Source: UBA2336 sp049306095 (lineage in GTDB: Bacteria; Bacteroidota; Bacteroidia; Cytophagales; Cyclobacteriaceae). From it: a DNA stretch of 64,000 nt. A program made the position numbers and the translations under genes. The stretch lies in the NCBI GenBank assembly GCA_049306095.1, contig JBAQPU010000032.1, forward strand, positions 12,382 to 76,381. The letters are read 5' to 3'. The notes under the pieces were generated by a model. That model was given only the letters and a program-made list of their open reading frames with translations, did not search any database and was not told the origin of the DNA. Of the stretch, positions 35,108 to 44,586 are shown piece after piece (position 1 is the stretch's first letter; each line of letters opens with the position of its first letter).

Positions 35108-35273
35108 TAAGCACTCGTCAGGCACCGATTGACCCTCCTTGAGCAGTTATACCTGCATCACCAGTTATCCACTCCATTAGCCGCTGATCATAATGTGAAA
35201 TTATGTCGCTCCATACCTTTGCTTGTGTTCGTGCACACAGCTTTATTCAATGTGCGATAAACCTAAATCCTAA

Positions 35274-35693
35274 ATGATTACATTCTTTAGAAGTAAAATT
35301 TTTTCAACTGAGTCATCAACAGCCGGTGAAGTTGGTTATTTGTTAGTTCGTGTTTGTTTCGGATTGTTCCTGGTTACACACGGGTGGGCTAAGGTTTCAA
35401 ATTTTAAAGAATACAGTGCTGGATTTTCAGATCCGTTTGGTTTTGGAAGCAATGCCTCACTTGTATTGACAATTTTCGCTGAATGTATCTGTGCGATTGC
35501 GATTGCACTTGGTTTTTTTACGAGGTTGGCCTCTATACCGGTACTCATTACCTTCAGTACCATTTTCTTTATTATACACGGAAGCGATCCGTTTGGTGAT
35601 AAAGAATTAGCTGCCGTGTATCTTGTGCTGTCTGTTGGAACGTTGCTGAAAGGATCTGGAAAATATTCGCTGGATAAAGCAATGAAGCTATAA
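35274..35693 (+). CDS. DoxX-family membrane protein
   Basis: This 139-residue protein has four helices and the DoxX opening LLVRVCFGLFLVTHGWAK, then FAECICAIAIALGFFTRLA and HGSDPFGDKELA. Members are small quinone- or redox-linked membrane proteins with few defined roles. It has its own gene-free upstream region. The chitinase-like gene follows after 45 bases but need not be co-transcribed. Confidence 0.8.
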   Translation: MITFFRSKIFSTESSTAGEVGYLLVRVCFGLFLVTHGWAKVSNFKEYSAGFSDPFGFGSNASLVLTIFAECICAIAIALGFFTRLASIPVLITFSTIFFIIHGSDPFGDKELAAVYLVLSVGTLLKGSGKYSLDKAMKL

Positions 35694-35738
35694 CAACCAT
35701 AAAAGATGATTCAAAAAAGATTTTAACCCAAGCCTTAC

Positions 35739-36875
35739 ATGAAACGTACAGTCACCATCTTTGCCTCCATCATCGCCATTCTGTTGTTGAACGCATTTAA
35801 GAAACCAGAACCACCAAAGGGTAGCAAGCCTGTAATTATTGGATATGTAGGCGGATATAACGGAAACATTATTGATAATTCCCTGATTGATGCCAAACGG
35901 CTATCGCATATTAATTATGCATTTGTTGATGTGAAGGGTAACCGCGCCTGGCTCACCAATGAAAAAACAGACACTGTTAATTTCAGAAAACTGAACGAAC
36001 TGAAGAAGATCAATCCCGATCTGAAAATTTTAATTTCCATTGGCGGATGGACGTGGAGCAAAAACTTTTCCGATGCTGTGTTGAGTGACTCGTCAACGGC
36101 AAACTTCGCACAAAGTTCAGTGGACATCGTTTCAAAATACAACCTTGACGGGGTGGATATTGACTGGGAATATCCCGGTATGGTGGGGGACAACAACAAA
36201 TACCGTCCCGAAGACAAAACCAACTACACCAACATGTTTAAAGAAATCCGTGAACGCCTGGATGTTTTAAGCAGGCAAACCGGCAAGAAATACCTCGTGA
36301 CAACGGCCATTGGCGGCTCACGCGAGTTTTTGCAACATACCGAGATGGAAGTGGCGCAAAAATACCTGGACTATATCAACCTGATGAGCTATGACTTTGA
36401 CGGCACCTACGATAATATGTCTTCGCACCACTCCAACTTGATGTCACCGTCTAACATGCCTTACATCTATTCAGCCGATGTGTGTATCCGCAATTTGAAA
36501 AGTGTGGGTGTTGACCTCTCCAAGGTGGTGATGGGCATTGGATTTTATGGAAAAGGAAAAGTAGTAAAGACCACCGGCAACAACGGCCTCTATCAAATAC
36601 CCGAGCGCCCTATGTTTGGTGGTGGCTACACCTACCTGAAAGATAGCCTCGTTAACAAAAAAGGATTCGTCAGGTATTGGGACGATGCGTCAAAAGCGCC
36701 CTACCTGTTTAATGCTAAAAAAAGAATTTTCATTACCTACGATGATGAAGAGTCGGTAAAAGCGAAATGTGCCTACATTAAAAAGAACAAACTGGCCGGG
36801 GCTATGTTTTGGGAATACTTCAGCGATCAAAAACTGTACTTGCTAAAAACCCTGAACAAGGAATTCGGTTATTGA
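35739..36875 (+). CDS. Glycoside hydrolase family 18 chitinase-like enzyme
   Basis: This 378-residue protein has an N-terminal hydrophobic signal and a TIM barrel with the GH18 catalytic motif DGVDIDWEYPG, whose final glutamate is the acid. KILISIGGWTWS is the second conserved strand and GAMFWEYFSD closes the barrel. It should cleave beta-1,4-linked N-acetylglucosamine polymers outside the cytoplasm. There is no carbohydrate-binding module. Confidence 0.9.
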   Translation: MKRTVTIFASIIAILLLNAFKKPEPPKGSKPVIIGYVGGYNGNIIDNSLIDAKRLSHINYAFVDVKGNRAWLTNEKTDTVNFRKLNELKKINPDLKILISIGGWTWSKNFSDAVLSDSSTANFAQSSVDIVSKYNLDGVDIDWEYPGMVGDNNKYRPEDKTNYTNMFKEIRERLDVLSRQTGKKYLVTTAIGGSREFLQHTEMEVAQKYLDYINLMSYDFDGTYDNMSSHHSNLMSPSNMPYIYSADVCIRNLKSVGVDLSKVVMGIGFYGKGKVVKTTGNNGLYQIPERPMFGGGYTYLKDSLVNKKGFVRYWDDASKAPYLFNAKKRIFITYDDEESVKAKCAYIKKNKLAGAMFWEYFSDQKLYLLKTLNKEFGY

Positions 36876-36899
36876 TCCTGTGGAAGGTAAAGTCCGTAC

Positions 36900-37238
36900 C
36901 TACTTTTTCTGAAGTTGTTCTTCTACAATTCCCAAGGCGGCCATCATGGTAGGAAACCCTACGGTGGGCAAAAACAAAAGCACGAGGTGCTCAATTTCTT
37001 CCTTTGAAATACCCGCAGCTGTTGCTTTGCGAATATGCGCCTTGAATGCACTGCTGTAAAGGTGGCTTCCTGAAATAGCGAGTTTAATCAACGCCCGGTC
37101 GCGGTCGCTGAGCGGGCCCAGTTCGTGAACTGCATCGCCAAGCGCTTCATAACGGGCAGCAACATCCGCATATTTCTTTGCAAACTGCTCGTAAAATTTA
37201 GGCGGACTCGGCAGGTTCTTTTTCTTTTTCATTGGCAT
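36900..37238 (-). CDS. Carboxymuconolactone decarboxylase-like small protein
   Basis: This 112-residue protein has the CMD helical core: LSDRDRALIKLAISGS, SAFKAHIRKATAAGISKEEIEHL and VGFPTMMAALGIV. It lacks the CxxC pair of AhpD, so peroxide reduction by thiols is unlikely. The role is unknown. The MORN-repeat gene lies 21 bases upstream on the same strand, so they may share a transcript. Confidence 0.75.
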   Translation of the reverse strand: MPMKKKKNLPSPPKFYEQFAKKYADVAARYEALGDAVHELGPLSDRDRALIKLAISGSHLYSSAFKAHIRKATAAGISKEEIEHLVLLFLPTVGFPTMMAALGIVEEQLQKK

Positions 37239-37259
37239 ACGACTTACCCGGTTTTATTT

Positions 37260-37715
37260 TCACTTCTTTATTAATATACCCATTTCATAGTGTCTCTCTT
37301 CCGTTACATTCCCGGAGGTATCATAATACGTATGAATTCCTTGACGTTGATCGTTGACGTATTTTCCCGACACCTTCATGCTTCCGTTTTTGTACCATTG
37401 TACATAGGCTCCGTTTAATTGGTCATGCGTATAGTTGCTTTCACTTTTGATTGAACCGTTTTCGTACCAGGTTTTCCAGGTTCCATTGCGCTTACCATCC
37501 ACAAAATTTCCTTCTGTCATTTTATTTCCATTTTCATACCACCACGTCCAGACACCCTCGGCCTTGCCATGAATAAACGCCCCTGTGGTTTTGGGTTTTC
37601 CGCTGGCAAAATGAGGTGTTTCTGGTTCGCGTTCTGCCACAATCCAAATCATTGCTACAACCGCCAAAAAACCAAAAACCTTGGCATAATGCAGGATGTT
37701 CCTCCCAGGTTGCAT
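37260..37715 (-). CDS. Membrane-anchored MORN/YwqK-repeat protein
   Basis: This 151-residue protein has one N-terminal helix (about 12-27) and then five repeats of the kind GxWxxWYENGxxxxEGxF. Such repeats are labelled YwqK-like or MORN and form an elongated beta-sheet surface, often facing the periplasm. A function is not known. It diverges from the nar operon, and operator S3 lies between the two. Confidence 0.8.
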   Translation of the reverse strand: MQPGRNILHYAKVFGFLAVVAMIWIVAEREPETPHFASGKPKTTGAFIHGKAEGVWTWWYENGNKMTEGNFVDGKRNGTWKTWYENGSIKSESNYTHDQLNGAYVQWYKNGSMKVSGKYVNDQRQGIHTYYDTSGNVTEERHYEMGILIKK

Positions 37716-37752
37716 GGGGTCATGCCTCGAAATTTTCTATCGCACCATTCAT

Positions 37753-37772
37753 AAAAGATAAAATAGTCTTTT
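37753..37772. promoter_or_regulatory. Operator copy S3 upstream of the nar operon
   Basis: AAAAGAT-N6-GTCTTTT, with spacer AAAATA, lies 50 bases before the diheme cytochrome gene that heads the nar operon and 38 bases before the divergent MORN gene. No perfect TAnnTTTG box is near, although GATATTTATTCC (about 37792-37803) could act as a weak one. Match to the shared consensus is strong. Confidence 0.7.
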
Positions 37773-37821
37773 ATTATCTGATTTAAAATTAGATATTTAT
37801 TCCAGCACAATCAAACCCGGT

Positions 37822-38685
37822 ATGAATAGAAGATTTTTCTTTTTGGGTTTGCTGGTCATCCTGATTCAGCCAGCCATCGCACAGCAAAGTGGTGAAATGA
37901 TGTTTAAAACATTTTGTTCAGCCTGCCACACCATTTCGAAGGGAAAACTAATAGGCCCAGATCTGGCCGATGTGCACACCCGAAGAAGTGATGCGTGGAT
38001 GTTGGAATTTATAACGTCATCGCAGGCCATGGTTAAGAAAGGAGATCCGGATGCCGTGGCGCTCTATGAAGAATTTAACAAAACCATTATGCCGGACGCA
38101 CCCTATAAGCCGGATCAAATCAAAGAAATCATCACCTACATCAAATCAAAAAGCCCAAGCTATGTAGCCAGCGCTGAGCCATCGGCAACACCCGTTCAAA
38201 CTGAGCCGGAAATTCCGGTTCGATCCGTCAACGAGGCTACTGAGGGCGAAATCAAAACCGGCCAATTGCTTTTTGCCGGTGTTAGCAGGTTGAGTGCCGG
38301 AGGCCCGGGATGCATCTCGTGTCACAATGTTAAAAATAATACACTGGTGGGTGGTGGACTGTTAGCAAAAGACCTGACCGATGCATTCTCCCGAATGAAC
38401 GAGGCTGGTGTTAAAGCCATCCTTACTTCACCGCCTTTCCCGGCCATGAAGGTGGCCTACCAAAACGCACCCATCACTGAAGAAGAAGCCTACAACCTCA
38501 CAGCCTTTTTAAAGTATGCCGATGAAGAGCAATACGGACAATATCCCCGCAACTGGAAATATTTCTTTTTGCTGGCTGGTGGCACCGGTTTCTTAGCGCT
38601 GCTGGGCATCTTTTCGGTTGTATGGTCTAATCGAAAGAAAAAAGCGGTGAATAAAAAAATATTCGATCGTCAGGTTTATTCATAA
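37822..38685 (+). CDS. Membrane-anchored diheme cytochrome c heading the nar operon
   Basis: This 287-residue protein has a signal peptide to about IAQ (residue 21), a first heme site C32-x2-C35-H36, a Pro/Thr-rich linker (112-135), a second heme site C164-x2-C167-H168, and a C-terminal helix (about 243-265) with a basic tail. It is therefore periplasmic but tethered. It ends 10 bases before narG. Classic NarGHI takes electrons from quinol and needs no cytochrome c, so this protein may provide a second electron path, as NarC does in Thermus, or serve the NO reductase. Confidence 0.85.
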   Translation: MNRRFFFLGLLVILIQPAIAQQSGEMMFKTFCSACHTISKGKLIGPDLADVHTRRSDAWMLEFITSSQAMVKKGDPDAVALYEEFNKTIMPDAPYKPDQIKEIITYIKSKSPSYVASAEPSATPVQTEPEIPVRSVNEATEGEIKTGQLLFAGVSRLSAGGPGCISCHNVKNNTLVGGGLLAKDLTDAFSRMNEAGVKAILTSPPFPAMKVAYQNAPITEEEAYNLTAFLKYADEEQYGQYPRNWKYFFLLAGGTGFLALLGIFSVVWSNRKKKAVNKKIFDRQVYS

Positions 38686-38695
38686 CACAAATACT

Positions 38696-41600
38696 ATGAG
38701 TTGGATTGAAGACATCATATCGCCTCAAACCCGTAAGTGGGAAGAGTTTTATCGCAACCGCTTTCAGCACGACCGCATTGTGCGCAGTACGCATGGTGTA
38801 AACTGCACCGGTGGTTGTTCCTGGCAAATTCACGTGAAAGACGGAATTGTAGTATGGGAAACGCAACAATTGGATTATCCCTTGCTGGAAAGTTCGCTTC
38901 CACCCTATGAGCCGCGAGGTTGCCAGCGCGGAATTTCGTACTCCTGGTATTTGTACAGCCCGTTGCGAATTAAATACCCGCTAATCCGTGGTGCGCTGAT
39001 TGACATTTGGCGTGAAGCAAAAAAATCAGCAGCCGATCCGGTGGAAGCCTGGACCGCTATCCAAAACGATCCGGAAAAAAGAAAGAAATATCAAAATGCA
39101 CGAGGCAAAGGCGGCTTCCGCAGAGTGGCATGGGAAGAAGTGCTGGAGTTGATGGCTGCTGCCAATATTTACACAGCAAAAAAATACGGCCCCGATCGCG
39201 TTATCGGATTTTCTCCAATACCCGCCATGTCCATGTTAAGTTATGCGGCAGGTGCCCGCTTCCTTCAATTGTTTGGTGGTGTTAACCTGAGCTTTTACGA
39301 TTGGTATTGCGACTTGCCTACGGCCTTTCCCGAAATATGGGGTGAGCAAACCGATGTGTGCGAAAGCGCTGACTGGTACAATGCAAAGATGATTGCCGAC
39401 ATGGGTGCGTGTTTGAATATGACCCGTACACCCGACTGTCATTTCTTTGCAGAATCGCGGCACAACGGAACCAAAGCCGTGGTGTTCTCGCCCGACTTCA
39501 GCCAGGTTTGTAAATATGCCGATCAGTGGGTGCCGCTCCATGCCGGCAGCGATGGCGCTTTCTGGATGGCGGTTACACATATAATATTAAAGGAGTGGCA
39601 TCACCAGAAACAAACGAAATATTTCCTCGACTACACCAAGCAATACACCGACAGCGCCTTCCTCGTTAAACTTGAAAAAGATGGCGACAAACTGGTGCCC
39701 GGCCAACTCGTGCGCGCCAACGAAATGTCTGAATTCAGCAGTCTCGAAAATGGCGACTGGAAATTCTTAAGCCTGGATAGTAAGACCAACAAACTCGTGG
39801 TACCGAAAGGAGCTATGGGGCACCGTTGGGAAAAGAAAGGCGGCAACTGGAACATGAAGCTGGAAAATGAAATCGATAACCAGTCCTATGATCCGTACCT
39901 CACCTTACTTAAAAATAGCGATGAGGTACTCCAGGTAACGTTCACCGAATTCGGCCTCGACATGCACCGCCAGCGTGGTGTGCCAGTAAAATATCTTCAA
40001 ACCGCTTCGGGTAAAGTTCCGGTAACTACGGTTTATGATTTAATCATGGCGCAATACGGTGTTGACCGTGGTCTGCAAGGCGATTACCCGAAAGACTATA
40101 CCGATAAAGATGCCGCCTATACTCCTGCATGGCAGGAAATTTTCACCGGGGTTGATTCAAAAACCGTTGTCCAGTTTGCACAAGAGTGGGCCAACACGGC
40201 CAACCTTACCGGAGGCAAGTGTATGATTATTGTAGGTGCGGGTATTAACCACTGGTATCATGCCAACCTCATGTACCGGGCAGGAATTATGGCGTTAATG
40301 TTAACGGGTTGCGTGGGCAGAAATGGCGGTGGCATGAACCACTACGTTGGACAAGAAAAACTTGCTCCCGTTGACTCCTGGGGCGCTATCGCCTTTGCGA
40401 AAGACTGGCATGCCTCTTCGCGGCTTCAGCAAGCTCCACTGTGGCACTACATTAACACCTGCCAGTATCGTTACGATGGTCAGTTTTCGAAATACAACAC
40501 CGTTCCGAAAAACAAATGGACCAAGCAACACACAGCCGATACCATCTTTCAATCGGTGCGCATGGGCTGGATGCCGTTTTACCCGCAGTTCAATCAGAAT
40601 ACACTTGAACTAAGTAAGGAAGCGGAACAAAATGGCGCAAAAACCGATGATGAAATCAAAAATTATGTTGTTGAGAAACTGAAGTCTAAAAAACTTCAGT
40701 ATGCCGTGGGCGATCCTGAGGCTGAAGAAAACCATCCGAAGGTGTGGTACATCTGGCGGGGCAACGCCATCATGGGCAGCATGAAGGGCCACGAATATGC
40801 ATTGAAGCATTACCTGGGAACGCATTCGAATCGCATTGCCAAAGACTCGGGCGACCATACCGAGGAAGTGAAGTGGCATGATATTGCTCCCGAAGGTAAG
40901 ATGGATCTTGTGGTGGACCTCAACTTCCGCATGGATTCTTCAGCACTCTATTCTGATATTGTGCTGCCTGCGGCAAGCTGGTATGAAAAAGCAGATTTGA
41001 ACAGCACCGACTTGCACTCGTTCATCCACCCGCTGTCGGCTGCTATTGCCCCGGTGTGGGAAGCCAAAACCGACTGGGACATTTTCAAACTTATTGCCAA
41101 ACATACCAGCGAAATTGCCAGGCAACATTTAAAGGATCCACAAAAGGATATTGTTTGCTCACCGCTTTCTCATGATTCAGCCGGGGAAATCACACAACGC
41201 CATGTAAAGGATTGGTACAAGGGAGAATGCGAACCTATTCCCGGTAAAACCATGCATGGCATCAGTGTAGTGGAGCGCGATTACACAAAACTTTTCGACA
41301 AGTACATTTCGTTGGGCGATCGCATTAAAACCAGCGGTTTAGGCGCACACGGAAATAATTACCAATGCGGTGATGTGTACGAAGAAATACTTGACTCTAA
41401 TCATTTTCCGAAAGAACGGCTGAACGGCAAATCATATCCATCGCTAAAAGAAGATCGCGATGCGGCAAATGTGTTGTTGAAATTGTCCACGCTTACCAAT
41501 GGAAAGCTAACGGTCCGAGCTTATCAGGAAGCCGAAAAGAAAACCGGTTTGGTGCTAACCGATATTGGTGACGGTTACGAACAGGTAGGCATTACCTATG

Positions 41601-42310
41601 GTGATTTACAGGCGCAACCAAGAAGGTACAACTCTTCACCCCTCTGGTCGGGATTGATGCAGGATGGCCGCGCCTACTCTGCCTATACCTACAATGTCGA
41701 GCGCCTGGTGCCGTGGCGAACGCTCACCGGAAGGCAACACTTCTACCTCGATCATGAATTGTATATCGCCTATGGCGAACACCTGCCAACCTACAAACCT
41801 TCACCTAAACCCGAAGCGTATGGCGATTTGCGCGAAACCCTTCAACGCGAAGAAGCTAAAATATTGAATTGCCTCACGCCTCATGGTAAGTGGCACATTC
41901 ACTCCACGTATATGGAGAATTTGCGCATGCTTACCCTGTCGCGCGGATGCGAGCCTTGCTGGATCAGCGAAAAAGATGCCGCGGATTTAGGAATAAAAGA
42001 CAACGACTGGGTAGAGGTGTACAACGATCACGGAGTGTATTGCACACGGGCTTGTGTAAGCTCAAGAATACCGCGAGGAGTTTGTATTGTGTACCACGTT
42101 CCGGAACGAACAACCGGTATTCCAAAATCGCAGGTGCGTGGAAACAAACGCGCAGGCGGGCATAACAGCTTTACGCGAATTCACCTGAAGCCGAATTACC
42201 TCACGGGCGGATACGGTCAGTTTTCGTATCACTTTAATTACTGGGGTCCCATTGCACCCAACCGCGATACGCACGTAATCGTGAAGAAGATGGAAAAATT
42301 AGTTTGGTAA
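38696..42310 (+). CDS. narG: Respiratory nitrate reductase alpha subunit
   Basis: This 1204-residue protein has the NarG-specific cluster FS0 ligands H33-x3-C37-x3-C41-x34-C76, spaced as in E. coli. YDWYCDLP (201-208) carries the aspartate that ligates molybdenum. GRNGGGMNHYVGQEKL and SDIVLPAASWYEK are further family marks. It reduces nitrate to nitrite. There is no functional Tat signal at the N-terminus, so the site faces the cytoplasm as in Gram-negative bacteria. Length and motifs are normal for the family. Confidence 0.97.
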   Translation: MSWIEDIISPQTRKWEEFYRNRFQHDRIVRSTHGVNCTGGCSWQIHVKDGIVVWETQQLDYPLLESSLPPYEPRGCQRGISYSWYLYSPLRIKYPLIRGALIDIWREAKKSAADPVEAWTAIQNDPEKRKKYQNARGKGGFRRVAWEEVLELMAAANIYTAKKYGPDRVIGFSPIPAMSMLSYAAGARFLQLFGGVNLSFYDWYCDLPTAFPEIWGEQTDVCESADWYNAKMIADMGACLNMTRTPDCHFFAESRHNGTKAVVFSPDFSQVCKYADQWVPLHAGSDGAFWMAVTHIILKEWHHQKQTKYFLDYTKQYTDSAFLVKLEKDGDKLVPGQLVRANEMSEFSSLENGDWKFLSLDSKTNKLVVPKGAMGHRWEKKGGNWNMKLENEIDNQSYDPYLTLLKNSDEVLQVTFTEFGLDMHRQRGVPVKYLQTASGKVPVTTVYDLIMAQYGVDRGLQGDYPKDYTDKDAAYTPAWQEIFTGVDSKTVVQFAQEWANTANLTGGKCMIIVGAGINHWYHANLMYRAGIMALMLTGCVGRNGGGMNHYVGQEKLAPVDSWGAIAFAKDWHASSRLQQAPLWHYINTCQYRYDGQFSKYNTVPKNKWTKQHTADTIFQSVRMGWMPFYPQFNQNTLELSKEAEQNGAKTDDEIKNYVVEKLKSKKLQYAVGDPEAEENHPKVWYIWRGNAIMGSMKGHEYALKHYLGTHSNRIAKDSGDHTEEVKWHDIAPEGKMDLVVDLNFRMDSSALYSDIVLPAASWYEKADLNSTDLHSFIHPLSAAIAPVWEAKTDWDIFKLIAKHTSEIARQHLKDPQKDIVCSPLSHDSAGEITQRHVKDWYKGECEPIPGKTMHGISVVERDYTKLFDKYISLGDRIKTSGLGAHGNNYQCGDVYEEILDSNHFPKERLNGKSYPSLKEDRDAANVLLKLSTLTNGKLTVRAYQEAEKKTGLVLTDIGDGYEQVGITYGDLQAQPRRYNSSPLWSGLMQDGRAYSAYTYNVERLVPWRTLTGRQHFYLDHELYIAYGEHLPTYKPSPKPEAYGDLRETLQREEAKILNCLTPHGKWHIHSTYMENLRMLTLSRGCEPCWISEKDAADLGIKDNDWVEVYNDHGVYCTRACVSSRIPRGVCIVYHVPERTTGIPKSQVRGNKRAGGHNSFTRIHLKPNYLTGGYGQFSYHFNYWGPIAPNRDTHVIVKKMEKLVW

Positions 42311-42338
42311 CATTTCGAACCGGTAAAAAAGAAATAGC

Positions 42339-43889
42339 ATGGATGTAAGAGCACAAATGTCAATGGTTTTTCACCTCGATAAGTGCATCGGGTGTCATAC
42401 CTGTTCCATTGCCTGTAAAAATATCTGGACCGACCGAAAAGGTGCAGAGTACATGTGGTGGAACAACGTGGAAACAAAGCCGGGTACAGGTTATCCTACA
42501 AAATGGGAGGATCAGGAAATTTATAAAGGAGGCTGGGAGAAAAAGGAACGCGATATCAGTCTGAAGGGCGCAGGAAAACTTCGCGGACTGATGAATATCT
42601 TTCATAACCCGCACCTTCCCGTAATTGATGATTACTACGAGCCTTTCACGTACAAGTACCTTGACCTGATTGAATCACCGGCCATGAACGATCAGCCCAC
42701 CGCCCGACCGGTGTCGTTAATCACAGGCAAGCCCATCGACATAAAGGCAGGACCCAACTGGGATGACGACTTAAGCGGAACACCCGATTACGCCCGGCAG
42801 GATCCAAACCTCAAGAACTTATCGCCTGCCGAACAGGAAGCCATGTTTCAATTAGAGCGCATGGCGTTCTATTACCTGCCCCGCATCTGCAACCACTGCC
42901 TCAATCCTGCGTGTGTCGCCTCTTGTCCTTCGGGAGCCATCTACAAACGTGGCGAAGATGGCGTGGTGCTCATCAATCAGAATGTTTGTCGTGCGTGGCG
43001 CATGTGCGTAACGGCTTGTCCGTACAAGAAATCGTACTTTAACTGGCATACCGGAAAATCTGAAAAATGTATTTTGTGTTACCCGCGTATTGAAGCAGGG
43101 TATGCACCAGCCTGTATGCATTCGTGTGTGGGCCGCATTCGTTACCTGGGTGTGGTGTTGTACGATGCCGACCTCATTCACGATGCGGCTTCGGCCGATG
43201 AAAAATCACTGGTGGATTATCAACTCAACACCATTCTCGATCCATTCAACGAACAGGTAATTGAATCGGCACGTAAAAACGGAGTGGCCGATTCCACCAT
43301 CAAAGCCGCACAGGATTCGCCAACCTACAAGTTTGTAAAACAATGGGGCCTTGCGTTGCCGCTGCACCCGGAGTTCAGAACCCTGCCGATGTTGTTTTAT
43401 GTGCCACCGTTGTTACCGGTGATGGCTTCGCTGCGTGAAGTAACGAATACCGATCAATCGAAGAAGATGGATCCCATTGCCAAGTACTGGAACGACAATT
43501 GGCTTTACGACACGAGTACAGAAGAATTGTGGGGAACGATCGATCAGGCCCGTTTCCCTCTACAGTACCTCGCCAGCTTGTTTAGCGCGGGCGATACCGG
43601 CAAGGTGAAGCACATCCTTAAAAAACTGATGGCCGTGCGCATCTACCGCAGAAGCAAAACCGTAGGCGACATTGCAGAAGAGAAAGTGAAAAAGACAATG
43701 GCCGATGTTGGCCTAACGGCCGATGAAGCAGAAGCCATTTACTACCTAACCTCATTGGCGCGCTTTGACGATCGGTTTGTAATACCGGCATCGCACCGTG
43801 AACAGTCCATTGAAATGCTTGAGTTTGCCGGTGACAATCGCGGAAGTGTTGGTTTTGGATTTAAGTCAGAGCCCCTTCGGGGAAACTAG
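42339..43889 (+). CDS. narH: Respiratory nitrate reductase beta subunit
   Basis: This 516-residue protein has four Fe-S cysteine groups: CIGCHTCSIACK, CNHCLNPACVASC, CRAWRMCVTAC and CILCYPRIEAGYAPAC. Tryptophan replaces one cysteine in the third group (C-x-x-W), as expected for the [3Fe-4S] cluster of NarH. It passes electrons from NarI to NarG on the cytoplasmic side. It starts 28 bases after narG. Confidence 0.97.
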   Translation: MDVRAQMSMVFHLDKCIGCHTCSIACKNIWTDRKGAEYMWWNNVETKPGTGYPTKWEDQEIYKGGWEKKERDISLKGAGKLRGLMNIFHNPHLPVIDDYYEPFTYKYLDLIESPAMNDQPTARPVSLITGKPIDIKAGPNWDDDLSGTPDYARQDPNLKNLSPAEQEAMFQLERMAFYYLPRICNHCLNPACVASCPSGAIYKRGEDGVVLINQNVCRAWRMCVTACPYKKSYFNWHTGKSEKCILCYPRIEAGYAPACMHSCVGRIRYLGVVLYDADLIHDAASADEKSLVDYQLNTILDPFNEQVIESARKNGVADSTIKAAQDSPTYKFVKQWGLALPLHPEFRTLPMLFYVPPLLPVMASLREVTNTDQSKKMDPIAKYWNDNWLYDTSTEELWGTIDQARFPLQYLASLFSAGDTGKVKHILKKLMAVRIYRRSKTVGDIAEEKVKKTMADVGLTADEAEAIYYLTSLARFDDRFVIPASHREQSIEMLEFAGDNRGSVGFGFKSEPLRGN

Positions 43890-43908
43890 TAATTAGTAAA
43901 GCCTGGTT

Positions 43909-44574
43909 ATGGAAAACAAAGAAATTTTTTCAAAGTATAATTTGCTGGCATCCCTTGTCGATTTCCCGGGCGTAGGCTTTGTAGAGACCGTTCGGGAATG
44001 CCAATTGTACCTGGATGGGAAATATCCGGACCTGAGTGAGGTGATGGAACCGTTCACCGATTTTGTATCGGAAGTATCGTTGGATGAATTGCAGGAATTA
44101 CATACCCGCACGTTTGATGTGCAGGCGATCACCACACTTGATCTCGGATATTTGTTGTTTGGAGACGACTACAAGCGGGCCGAACTGCTGGTTAATCTTA
44201 ATCGCGAACATACGGAGGCATGTAACTCCTGCGGGCATGAACTTGCCGATCACTTGCCCAACGTAATACGCCTTGTTTCAAAAATGCCATCCGAAGAACT
44301 CAGGAACGAATTGGTGATAAAACTTATTTGCCCCGGCTTAACCAAGATGATTTCTGAATTCGAACCGTTTAACCTCGAAAAAAAGAATGAGGTATATAAG
44401 CGGCATCATAAAACCCTGATTGAAATGCCCGCATCGTATGGAACACTCTACCAGCGTCCGTTGAGTGTATTGCTGGAAATTTTCAGGATGGATTTTGAAT
44501 TGCCGGTACAACCCACCGAAAACACCGCTGATTTTATGGAAGCAATCAGTACGGAAATGAAACTGGAAGAATAA
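43909..44574 (+). CDS. narJ: Nitrate reductase molybdenum cofactor assembly chaperone
   Basis: This 221-residue all-helical protein of the NarJ/TorD group shows KYNLLASLVDFPGVGF, FTDFVSEVSLDELQELHTRTF and DLGYLLFGDDYKRAELLVNL in the usual order. It holds apo-NarG until the cofactor and FS0 are inserted and is not part of the final enzyme. Position between narH and narI confirms the call. Confidence 0.93.
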   Translation: MENKEIFSKYNLLASLVDFPGVGFVETVRECQLYLDGKYPDLSEVMEPFTDFVSEVSLDELQELHTRTFDVQAITTLDLGYLLFGDDYKRAELLVNLNREHTEACNSCGHELADHLPNVIRLVSKMPSEELRNELVIKLICPGLTKMISEFEPFNLEKKNEVYKRHHKTLIEMPASYGTLYQRPLSVLLEIFRMDFELPVQPTENTADFMEAISTEMKLEE

Positions 44575-44586
44575 ATCGTTTAGACT

